This document shows, in pieces, positions 6,213 through 12,030 of a stretch of 13,895 nt of DNA. Each line of letters opens with the position of its first letter. Positions within the stretch are counted from its first letter, which is position 1. Made by a program: the position numbers and the translations under genes. Origin of the DNA: Pseudomonadota bacterium (lineage in GTDB: Bacteria > Pseudomonadota > Alphaproteobacteria > Rhizobiales > Xanthobacteraceae); contig JAEZMI010000260.1 in NCBI GenBank assembly GCA_023414975.1, forward strand, positions 1-13,895. The letters are read 5' to 3'. The notes under the pieces are model-generated. The model was not told where the DNA came from and ran no database searches. It saw only the letters and a list, made by a program, of their open reading frames with translations.

Positions 6213-7880
6213 ATGAGACTGCGGCTGAAGGGCGGGCGTGTGCTCGACCCGGCCAATGGCGAGAACGGCGTCGCCACCAACACGCGCCGAGACATCGAGA
6301 TCGAGGACGGCCGCATCGTTGCCGCCACCGATCATAAGGCGGATGCCGAATACGACCTCGGCGGCGACATCGTGCTCGCCGGCGGCATCGATCTGCACAG
6401 CCACATCGCCGGCGGCAAGATGAACCTCGCCCGCCTGCTGATGCAGGAGGACCGCCGGGCCTTCCCGGAGATGCCCGGCAATTTCTGCGGCTGCGGCGGC
6501 GGACGTGCCGCGCCGACCGCCCATGCCACCGGCTGCCGCTACGCGGAGCTGGGCTATACCACGGTGTTCGAGCCGGCCATGGTGGGTGCCAATGCGCGCG
6601 GCGCGCACCTGGAAATGGCGGATATCCCCAATCTCGACACCGGCGCCTATCTGGTGCTCGGCAACGACGATTTCTTCCTGCGTCTGCTCGCGGCCGGCGC
6701 GCACCAGGAAACCGTCAATGCCTATGTTGGCTGGATGATCGAGGCGACGCAGGCCTTCGCCATCAAGATCGTCAATCCCGGCGGAATCAATGCCTTCAAG
6801 TTCAACGCCCGCCGGATGGAGCTGGACGAGGCCAACCCCCATTACGGCGTCACCCCCCGCCAGGTGCTGACGACGCTGATCCGCGCCGTGACCGAACTCG
6901 GCCTGCCGCACCCCATCCACCTGCATGGCTGCAATCTCGGCGTGCCCGGCAATGACGAGACGACGCTCGCCACCATTCGCGCGGCGGAAGGGCGGCGCCT
7001 GCATCTGACCCATCTCCAGTTCCATTCCTACGGCACCGAGGGAGACCGGCGCTTCTCCTCCTCGGCGGCGCGCATCGCCGAACTCGTCAATGCCAATCCG
7101 AACATCTCGGTCGATGTCGGGCAGGTGATGTTCGGCCAGACCGTAACCGCTTCCGCCGACTACATGTCGCAGTACCGCAACCGCGGCTTCGCTTCGCCGA
7201 ACAAGTCCATCGGCATGGATATCGAGCTGGACGCGGCCTGCGGCGTGGTTCCCTTCGAGTATCGCGACCGCAACTTCGTCAACGCGCTGCAATGGGCGAT
7301 CGGGCTGGAGCTGTTCCTGCTGGTGGAGGACCCCTGGCGGATCTTCCTCACCACCGATCACCCCAATGGCGGGCCCTTCACAACCTACCCGCACCTCATC
7401 CGCCTGCTGATGGACCGCGATTTCCGCAACGCCCAGCTCGCGACGCTGAACAAGGCGGCGCAGAAGCACACGGTGCTCGGGCAGATCACGCGGGAATATT
7501 CGCTGGAGGAGATCGCCATCCTCACCCGCGCGGCCCCCGCGCGCATTCTCGGCCTTGCCGACAAGGGCCATCTCGGCCCCGGCGCGGTGGCCGATATCGC
7601 CGTGCACCGCGAGGACGGCGACCGCGAGGCGATGTTCTCGACCACGCGCATGGTGTTCAAGAACGGCCAGCTGATCGTGAAGGACGGCGTGGTGGTGGCG
7701 CTGGCGCAGGGCACCACCCATGTCGCCCGGCCCGATTTCGACCGCGCCATCGAGACGGACATGCAGCGCTGGTTCGACGAGGCGGTCGGGCTCAAGGCGC
7801 AGCATTTCCGCATCAGCGACGGCGAGCTGCGCGGCGGCGCCGGCCCGACCATCCTCACCTGCACGCGGGGGGAGGGGTGA
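6213..7880 (+). CDS. fhcA: Formyltransferase/hydrolase complex subunit A (formylmethanofuran hydrolase)
   Basis: 555 aa, full length. FhcA belongs to the amidohydrolase fold and hydrolyses the formyl group of formyl-methylofuran to formate. Visible metal-site elements are DLHSHIAGG (His62, His64), a lysine in AIKIVNPGGINAF (Lys185) that fits the carboxylated Lys of FwdA, His236 and His238 in HPIHLHGCNLG, the HLTHLQFHSYG block (264-274), and the catalytic-type Asp382 in FLTTDHPNGGPF. All expected zinc ligands therefore appear intact, consistent with an active enzyme. A strong GGAGGGG ribosome site precedes the ATG inside the fhcB 3' end. The next fhc gene usually follows at once, but here about 630 bp of repeats intervene. 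Confidence 0.97.
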   Translation: MRLRLKGGRVLDPANGENGVATNTRRDIEIEDGRIVAATDHKADAEYDLGGDIVLAGGIDLHSHIAGGKMNLARLLMQEDRRAFPEMPGNFCGCGGGRAAPTAHATGCRYAELGYTTVFEPAMVGANARGAHLEMADIPNLDTGAYLVLGNDDFFLRLLAAGAHQETVNAYVGWMIEATQAFAIKIVNPGGINAFKFNARRMELDEANPHYGVTPRQVLTTLIRAVTELGLPHPIHLHGCNLGVPGNDETTLATIRAAEGRRLHLTHLQFHSYGTEGDRRFSSSAARIAELVNANPNISVDVGQVMFGQTVTASADYMSQYRNRGFASPNKSIGMDIELDAACGVVPFEYRDRNFVNALQWAIGLELFLLVEDPWRIFLTTDHPNGGPFTTYPHLIRLLMDRDFRNAQLATLNKAAQKHTVLGQITREYSLEEIAILTRAAPARILGLADKGHLGPGAVADIAVHREDGDREAMFSTTRMVFKNGQLIVKDGVVVALAQGTTHVARPDFDRAIETDMQRWFDEAVGLKAQHFRISDGELRGGAGPTILTCTRGEG

Positions 7881-7936
7881 TGGCTCTCGATCGGATGTTC
7901 GCGGCGTCGCCCTTCGGCACCTCTTCCCGGTGGGGA

Positions 7937-8094
7937 TCGGCGACAGAGTCTCTCCTGGGCCCCGGATCATCGCGGCACGCTGTGCCGCTCGTCCGGGGAA
8001 CGGGTCTCGGCATCGCCGCCACGTTTCCCGGCCCAGCGACGCCGCAGGCGGAGCGCCGAGCCGGGATCCAGGGAAAGAACCGCCGCAGGCGTCC
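7937..8094 (+). repeat. 158-bp palindromic repeat, copy 1
   Basis: It is identical to copy 2 (8321-8478) at 157 of 158 positions; the one difference is C at 8016 against A at 8400. It holds two large imperfect palindromes. In the first (7960-7998), CCCCGGA pairs with TCCGGGG and an inner GCGGCAC-gct-GTGCCGC forms a 7-bp hairpin. In the second (8027-8065), CCCGGC pairs with GCCGGG around a GC-rich core. The near identity implies recent duplication or gene conversion. Confidence 0.93.
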
Positions 8095-8125
8095 CTATCT
8101 CCTAATGGTCGAGCGCATGGTCAGT

Positions 8126-8157
8126 CGTCAGGACTGGGCTTGGCCCGGCCATCCACG
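8126..8157 (+). repeat. 32-bp palindromic element, plus orientation
   Basis: It starts CGTCA and ends ATCCACG, with the core GGGC-ttg-GCCC. It matches the reverse complement of 8190-8221 at 26 of 32 positions, so the two lie in opposite orientation 32 bp apart and could pair with each other as well as fold separately. This is the more diverged copy: its own stem is interrupted at one position. Confidence 0.8.
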
Positions 8158-8189
8158 CCTTTCTCCGGTGCGCCTTGCGGTGGCCACGT

Positions 8190-8221
8190 CGTGGATCCCC
8201 GGGCCAAGCCCGGGGATGACG
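8190..8221 (-). repeat. 32-bp palindromic element, inverted copy
   Basis: It contains a perfect 10-bp stem: ATCCCCGGGC (8195-8204), loop CAA, GCCCGGGGAT (8208-8217). This is the common alphaproteobacterial intergenic palindrome of the type CATCCCCGGGCTTGxCCCGGGGAT, recognised from memory rather than a search. In RNA it would be a very stable hairpin inside the fhc message. Confidence 0.85.
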
Positions 8222-8255
8222 GTGCTTGGGCGGCACTTGGGCGCCTTCTCCTTCA

Positions 8256-8276
8256 CCTCTCCCCGGTGGGGAGAGG
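8256..8276. repeat. CCTCTCCCC/GGGGAGAGG hairpin element
   Basis: A perfect 9-bp stem (8256-8264 with 8268-8276) surrounds a 3-nt loop, GGT. It resembles the 'CTCTCCCC GGT GGGGAGAG' intergenic hairpin frequent in Hyphomicrobiales. A degraded version precedes the first 158-bp repeat, which suggests the hairpin and the 158-bp unit travelled or duplicated together. Confidence 0.8.
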
Positions 8277-8320
8277 GAGCTTCTCGCGCGGGCGTGGACC
8301 GTCCGCTTGCACCGATAGGT

Positions 8321-8478
8321 TCGGCGACAGAGTCTCTCCTGGGCCCCGGATCATCGCGGCACGCTGTGCCGCTCGTCCGGGGAACGGGTCTCGGCATCGA
8401 CGCCACGTTTCCCGGCCCAGCGACGCCGCAGGCGGAGCGCCGAGCCGGGATCCAGGGAAAGAACCGCCGCAGGCGTCC
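8321..8478 (+). repeat. 158-bp palindromic repeat, copy 2
   Basis: Second copy of the repeat at 7937-8094, in direct orientation, offset by exactly 384 bp (a multiple of three). It differs at one base (8400). It ends 30 bp before the fhcD start, so fhcD keeps its own ribosome-binding site outside the repeat. Confidence 0.93.
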
Positions 8479-8508
8479 GCACCTCCCGACCACGCGGGAG
8501 GGCGCGCG

Positions 8509-9432
8509 ATGATCCTCAACGGCGTCGAGATCCGCGACAATTTCGCGGAAGCTTTCCCGATGGTCGGCACGCGGCTGATCGTCACCGCCGACACGCCGGA
8601 CTGGGCGCTGACCGCCGGGCGCGTCACCACGGGTTTCGCCACCTCCGTCATCGGCTGCGGCTGCGAGGCGGGGATCGAGCGCGTGCTGGCGCCCGAGGAG
8701 ACGCCGGACGGTCGGCCGGGCGTGGCGTTGCTGATCTTCGCGATGGACTTCAAGCAGCTCAAGACCGTGGTGCCGCTGCGGCTCGGCCAGTGCGTGCTGA
8801 CCTGCCCGACCACCGCCTGCTATGCCGGCATCGAGACCGGCAAGCGCGTGCCACTGGCGAAGACCATCCGCTATTTCGGCGACGGGCACCAGATTTCCAA
8901 GAAGCTCGCCGGCAAGCGCTTCTGGCGCGTGCCGGTGATGGAGGGCGAGTTCGTCTGCGACGAGGACACGGGCTCCGTGGAAGGCGTCGGCGGCGGCAAC
9001 TTCCTCATCCTCGCCCGCTCGCGCGGGCAGGCGCTCCATGCCGCCGAGCAGGCGGTGGCGGCGATGGGGAAGGTGGCGGGCGTGGTGCTGCCCTTCCCCG
9101 GCGGGGTGGTGCGCTCCGGCTCCAAGGTCGGCTCGAAATATAAGGGCCTGTTCGCTTCCACCAACGATGCCTATTGCCCGACGCTGCGCGGCGCCGTGCC
9201 GAGCCAGCTCTCCCCCGAGGTGGGATCGGTGATGGAAATCGTCATCGACGGGGTGAGCTTCGAGGCGGTGGCGGAGGCGACGCGCGTCGGCATCGAGGCG
9301 GTCTGCGCGGTCGGCGCCGAGGGCGGCGTGCTGGCGGTCGATGCCGGCAATTACGGCGGCAATCTCGGCCCGTTCCACTTCAAGCTGCGCGAGATCATGG
9401 GCGCGGCGGGCACCGCGGGAGGCGCGGCATGA
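8509..9432 (+). CDS. fhcD: Formyltransferase/hydrolase complex subunit D (formylmethanofuran:H4MPT formyltransferase)
   Basis: 307 aa, typical of the Ftr family. It transfers the formyl group from formyl-H4MPT to methylofuran before FhcA releases formate. Family blocks: MILNGVEIRDNFAEAFPM at the N-terminus, TGFATSVIGCGCEAGIE (about 43-59), GQCVLTCPTTACYAG (about 93-107), KTIRYFGDGHQ (about 119-129), the central VGGGNFLILARS (about 161-172), and PGGVVRSGSKVGSKYKGLFASTNDAYCPTL (split here by length: PGGVVRSGSKVG, then SKYKGLFASTND). The frame is open far upstream through the repeats, but the ATG at 8509 is clear: it begins the family similarity and has GGGAGGG at 8496-8502, 6 nt upstream. Its stop overlaps fhcC as ATGA. 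No other fhc junction in this operon has an insertion. Confidence 0.97.
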   Translation: MILNGVEIRDNFAEAFPMVGTRLIVTADTPDWALTAGRVTTGFATSVIGCGCEAGIERVLAPEETPDGRPGVALLIFAMDFKQLKTVVPLRLGQCVLTCPTTACYAGIETGKRVPLAKTIRYFGDGHQISKKLAGKRFWRVPVMEGEFVCDEDTGSVEGVGGGNFLILARSRGQALHAAEQAVAAMGKVAGVVLPFPGGVVRSGSKVGSKYKGLFASTNDAYCPTLRGAVPSQLSPEVGSVMEIVIDGVSFEAVAEATRVGIEAVCAVGAEGGVLAVDAGNYGGNLGPFHFKLREIMGAAGTAGGAA

Positions 9433-10226
9433 ACGGCGTGTCGTTGAAGCCGCGCGCGGCGTTCGAAGCGCGGGCGGACCTTTCCGGCCTCACGCCCGCG
9501 GTGGCCTGCGCGCTGGCCCTGCGCGAGCTGGAGCACCGGCCGATCCCCTATGGCGGAAGGTCCGTGCCGATGGGCGAGCTGTTCTTCATCGAGGGCGCGC
9601 CGGACGGCGTGCTGCTGATCGAGATCGGCGATGAGCGGCTCGACGGCGTCGGCGCCGGCATGAGCGGCGGCGAGGTCATCGTCGATGGCCGCGTCGGCGC
9701 CTGGGCGGGGTTTGGCATGAGCGGCGGGATCATCCGCATCTCCGGCGAGGCCGGGGACTTCCTCGGGGCGGAAATGGCGGGCGGGCGGATCGAACTCGCC
9801 GGCAATGCCGGGGCCGATGCCGGCGGCGCCTCCTCCGGCTCGCGGCGCGGCATGTCGGACGGCGTGCTGAAGATCGCCGGTTCGGCGGGAGCCCGCGCGG
9901 GCGCGCGCCAGCGGGGCGGGCTCCTGCTCATCGGCGGCGACGCGGGCGAGGGGCTGGCGACCGGCATGATCGCCGGCACGATCAGCGTCGCCGGCACGAT
10001 CGGCCCGCGCGCCGGGCGCGGCATGAAGCGCGGCACGCTGCTGACCCCGGCGCTGCCCGATCTTCCCGCCGGCTTCGTCGACACCGGCACGCACGACCTC
10101 GTCGCGCTACGCGTCCTCGCCCGCCGCGTGCCGGACCTCGCGGCCCCGCTGAAAGACGCCACCCACGCACGCCGCCTGATGGGCGACACGCTGATGGGCG
10201 GGCAGGGGGAAGTGCTGGTGGTGTGA
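9429..10226 (+). CDS. fhcC: Formyltransferase/hydrolase complex subunit C
   Basis: 265 aa. FhcC corresponds to FwdC and has the right-handed beta-helix fold shared with the C-terminal domain of glutamate synthase. This shows as repeated Gly-rich turns: GAGMSGGEVIVDG, AGFGMSGGIIRISG, GAEMAGGRIELAGNAG, SRRGMSDGVLKIAGSAG, GMIAGTISVAG and GRGMKRGTLL. It is a structural subunit that bridges FhcA and FhcB in the complex. The ATG overlaps the fhcD stop by 4 nt, and GGGAGG lies 6 nt upstream. The gene ends the operon; its TGA lies inside the palindrome shared with mgtE. Confidence 0.95.
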   Translation: MNGVSLKPRAAFEARADLSGLTPAVACALALRELEHRPIPYGGRSVPMGELFFIEGAPDGVLLIEIGDERLDGVGAGMSGGEVIVDGRVGAWAGFGMSGGIIRISGEAGDFLGAEMAGGRIELAGNAGADAGGASSGSRRGMSDGVLKIAGSAGARAGARQRGGLLLIGGDAGEGLATGMIAGTISVAGTIGPRAGRGMKRGTLLTPALPDLPAGFVDTGTHDLVALRVLARRVPDLAAPLKDATHARRLMGDTLMGGQGEVLVV

Positions 10227-10243
10227 GGGGGATCCCCCTCACA
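10222..10243. terminator. Bidirectional hairpin containing both fhcC and mgtE stop codons
   Basis: A perfect 22-bp palindrome, TGTGAGGGG-GATC-CCCCTCACA, gives a 9-bp stem on either strand. The fhcC stop (10224-10226) and the mgtE stop (10239-10241, minus strand) are mirror images within its arms, leaving only 12 bp between the genes. It probably ends or protects both convergent transcripts. No T-run follows on either strand, so intrinsic termination may be weak and Rho or 3'-end stabilisation may matter more. Confidence 0.7.
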
Positions 10244-11651
10244 GCAGCGTCCCGTGCAGGATGACGAGGGCGACGGTGAAGTAGATCACCAGCCCGGTCA
10301 CATCGACGAAGGTGGCGACGAAGGGGGCGGAGGCGCTGGCGGGGTCGAAGCCGAGGCGCCGCAGCAGGAAGGGCAGCATCGAGCCGATCAGCGAGCCGAA
10401 GGTGACGATCGCCACCAGCGCCGCGCCGACCGTGAGGGCGACCAGCTCCCAGTGCGCGCCGTAGTCGTGAAAGCCCGCGAGCTGCCAGACGGCGATGCGC
10501 GTCATGCCGAGGCTGGCGAGGATGGCCCCGAGCACGAGGCCCGAGGGCAGCTCGCGCAGCGCGACGCGCCACCAGTCCTTCACCTTGATCTCCCCCAGCG
10601 CCAGCGCGCGGATGATGAGCGAGGTCGCCTGCGAGCCGGAATTGCCGCCCGAGCTCATGATGAGCGGGATGAACAGCGTCAGCACGATGGCCCGCTCCAG
10701 CTCGTCCTCGAAATGCTGCATGGCGTTGGCGGTCAGCATCTCGCCGAGGAACAGGATGGAGAGCCAGCCGGCCCGCTTCTTCAGCATGGCGAGGAAGCCC
10801 ATCTCCATATAGGGCTCGTCCAGCGCCTCCATGCCGCCGAACTTCTGCACGTCCTCGGTGCTCTCCGCGATGATGGCGTCGATCATGTCGTCGACCGTGA
10901 CGATGCCGAGCACATGGCCGTGCGCGTCCACCACCGGCACGGCGAGCAGGTCGTATTTCGAGATGAGCTTGGCCACTTCCTCGCGGTCCATCAGCGGGTC
11001 GGCGGTGATGGGGTCGTGGCGCGGCGCGACGGCGAGGATGGGATCGTCCGGCGCGCCGGTGATGAGGCGGCGCAGCGTCACCGCCTTCAGCAGGGCGTGG
11101 CTGTCCGGGTCGAGCACATAGATGGCGTAGATGGTCTCCCGCGTGCGCTCGGTCTCGCGCAGATGCGCCAGGGTGCGTCCCACCGTCCAGTCGGCCGGCA
11201 CGGTGACGAATTCGGTGGTCATCAGCCCGCCGGCGCTGTCTTCGGCATAGGCCAGCAGGTGATTCAGCTCGGCCTGCGTCTGCGCCGGCAGATGGCGGAA
11301 CAGGTGCGAGCGCGCCGGCTCCTCCATCCAGCGGAAGAGGTCGGCGGCGCGGTCGGCGGACATGTCGGTGAGCAGCCGCACCGCTTCCTCGACCGGCAGG
11401 GCCTCGATGAGTGCGCCGGAGAGGTCGAAGTCGGGCAGGTCGAGGATCGCCACCTGCTGCTCGCGCGGCAGGTGCGCCAGCAGGGCCGAGGCGGTGTGCG
11501 GCTCTTCCCCATCCAGCGCCGCGGCGATGTCGGCGGGGTGTTCTTCGGCAAGCGCGGCCGCGCGGTCCGCCGCGAGGGCGGCGGCGTTCACGGACGCAAC
11601 GTCGCGGCGAAGCTCGTCGCCGCCGGGTGCGGTGAAGCGGGTATCTTCCAT
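10239..11651 (-). CDS. mgtE: MgtE-family magnesium transporter/channel
   Basis: 470 aa, full length. MgtE is an inner-membrane Mg2+ channel gated by cytosolic Mg2+. The order is canonical: an acidic helical N-domain (about 30-140, with EEHPADIAAAL and LPVEEAVRLLTDMSADRAADLF), the junction EDSAGGLMTTEFVTV, two CBS domains (about 150-270, with DLLAVPVVDAHGHVLGIVTVDD shown here as DLLAVPVVDAHGH and VLGIVTVDDMID), and a C-terminal membrane domain of about five helices with the family signatures PLIMSSGGNSGSQATSL and FVATFVDVTGLVIYF (the pore Asp lies in FVDVTG). The ATG at 11651 follows a structured leader. It is convergent with fhcC and has no obvious functional tie to the C1 genes. Confidence 0.96.
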   Translation of the reverse strand: MEDTRFTAPGGDELRRDVASVNAAALAADRAAALAEEHPADIAAALDGEEPHTASALLAHLPREQQVAILDLPDFDLSGALIEALPVEEAVRLLTDMSADRAADLFRWMEEPARSHLFRHLPAQTQAELNHLLAYAEDSAGGLMTTEFVTVPADWTVGRTLAHLRETERTRETIYAIYVLDPDSHALLKAVTLRRLITGAPDDPILAVAPRHDPITADPLMDREEVAKLISKYDLLAVPVVDAHGHVLGIVTVDDMIDAIIAESTEDVQKFGGMEALDEPYMEMGFLAMLKKRAGWLSILFLGEMLTANAMQHFEDELERAIVLTLFIPLIMSSGGNSGSQATSLIIRALALGEIKVKDWWRVALRELPSGLVLGAILASLGMTRIAVWQLAGFHDYGAHWELVALTVGAALVAIVTFGSLIGSMLPFLLRRLGFDPASASAPFVATFVDVTGLVIYFTVALVILHGTLL

Positions 11652-11655
11652 TTTC

Positions 11656-11701
11656 GGCTCTCTTTCCGACGTCCGGTCACCGGAAGCGGACGCAGAGAGC
11701 C
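11656..11701 (-). promoter_or_regulatory. Hairpin over the mgtE ribosome-binding site
   Basis: Just upstream of the mgtE ATG, GGCTCTCT pairs perfectly with AGAGAGCC (11694-11701 with 11656-11663) and encloses a second 5-bp stem, GTCCG/CGGAC (11687-11691 with 11671-11675). The only purine-rich ribosome-site candidate, GGAAAGAGAG, lies in the 3' arm, so the fold would occlude initiation. An alternative inner palindrome TCCGGT-c-ACCGGA (11672-11684) could compete. The pairing is seen; control of translation is inferred. Confidence 0.5.
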
Positions 11702-11725
11702 GTGCCCCTCAGGGCCGGGGTCGGC

Positions 11726-11779
11726 TCAGAGCGCCGGCCGCCGGTGGCCGGACAATCGACTGGGACTGTCGCTGGGCAT
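11726..11779 (-). promoter_or_regulatory. Possible proline-containing leader peptide upstream of mgtE
   Basis: A 17-codon frame with ATG at 11779 and TGA at 11726-11728 encodes MPSDSPSRLSGHRRPAL, with three proline codons. It lies wholly between the predicted mgtE promoter and the occluding hairpin, and its last third overlaps a CCGGCC/GGCCGG stem (11734-11751). The 17-codon proline-rich mgtL leader of enterobacterial mgtA is a functional precedent but not a homologue. No good ribosome site is visible, so translation is uncertain. Confidence 0.2.
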
Positions 11780-11824
11780 GGGTAAGAGGTTCCGGTTGCG
11801 CCGCCGTGACGGGCGGCGCCGGGC

Positions 11825-11853
11825 AGATGGACCCGCCTGCGCGCGAAGTCAAG
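11825..11853 (-). promoter_or_regulatory. Probable mgtE promoter
   Basis: On the minus strand CTTGAC (11853-11848) is followed after exactly 17 bp by CCATCT (11830-11825). The -35 is a perfect match to the alphaproteobacterial consensus and the -10 matches CTATAT at four of six positions. Transcription would start near 11818 and give a leader of about 167 nt. That leader opens with an 8-bp hairpin (11798-11805 with 11812-11819). Confidence 0.5.
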
Positions 11854-11903
11854 CGGCGGCGTGCCGCGCCCGGCCGATCGCCCCGGCGACGGCGGGGGCA
11901 CTC

Positions 11904-11932
11904 ATGACAGGAAGGCGGTATTTGGATATTGA
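11904..11932 (+). promoter_or_regulatory. Possible autotransporter promoter
   Basis: ATGACA (11904-11909) is followed after 17 bp by TATTGA (11927-11932), in an AT-rich island (TATTTGGATATTGATG) that stands out from GC-rich surroundings. A start near 11939 would suit translation from 12031. The -10 match is modest. Confidence 0.3.
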
Positions 11933-12030
11933 TGAACCGCGGGCGATCGGGGCATCCTGCGCCGGCACTTCCCGATCGCCTCGTTGCCGTGCCGGGCGGC
12001 GCCGCGCGGGGCGCGCGCTGGGGAATGCCG

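Larger units (their letters stand above)
7881..8508. repeat. Palindromic repeat mosaic inserted between fhcA and fhcD
   Basis: This stretch inside the operon holds no recognisable gene. It consists of two copies of a 158-bp repeat (7937-8094, 8321-8478) and a 226-bp spacer with two inverted copies of a 32-bp palindromic element (8126-8157, 8190-8221) and a CTCTCCCC/GGGGAGAG hairpin (8256-8276). A degraded relative of the latter (CTCTTCCC-ggt-GGGGAT) lies at about 7923-7936, just before the first 158-bp copy. These resemble the intergenic palindromes scattered through Hyphomicrobiales genomes; no transposase is present. An open frame runs 7880-8512 (210 codons), overlapping the fhcA stop and the fhcD ATG, but its translation is only the repeat read twice and I do not call it a gene. 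Confidence 0.9.

Noticed and set aside
4974..7970. A 998-codon open frame on the minus strand opposite fhcB and fhcA
   Set aside because: It mirrors two strongly supported genes, has a low-complexity Arg/Ala/Gly/His-rich translation with no family motifs, and is typical of antisense frames in GC-rich DNA.
7881..8508. CRISPR array or insertion sequence as explanation for the repeats
   Set aside because: There are only two long copies and no short regular repeat-spacer units, no cas genes, no transposase and no terminal inverted repeats around a coding region.
7720..8508. N-terminal extension of FhcD through the repeat region
   Set aside because: The frame is open, but Ftr-family similarity begins at 8509, where a strong GGGAGGG ribosome site stands 6 nt upstream.
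7880..8512. A 210-codon ORF between fhcA and fhcD as a new gene
   Set aside because: Most of its sequence is the same 158-bp repeat read twice plus known types of palindromes, with no protein family features. Kept as a finding about reading-frame transparency, not as a CDS.
11652..11818. M-box (ykoK) riboswitch in the mgtE leader
   Set aside because: I could not recognise the conserved M-box core; the leader shows simple stems and a short ORF instead. A covariance-model search would settle it.
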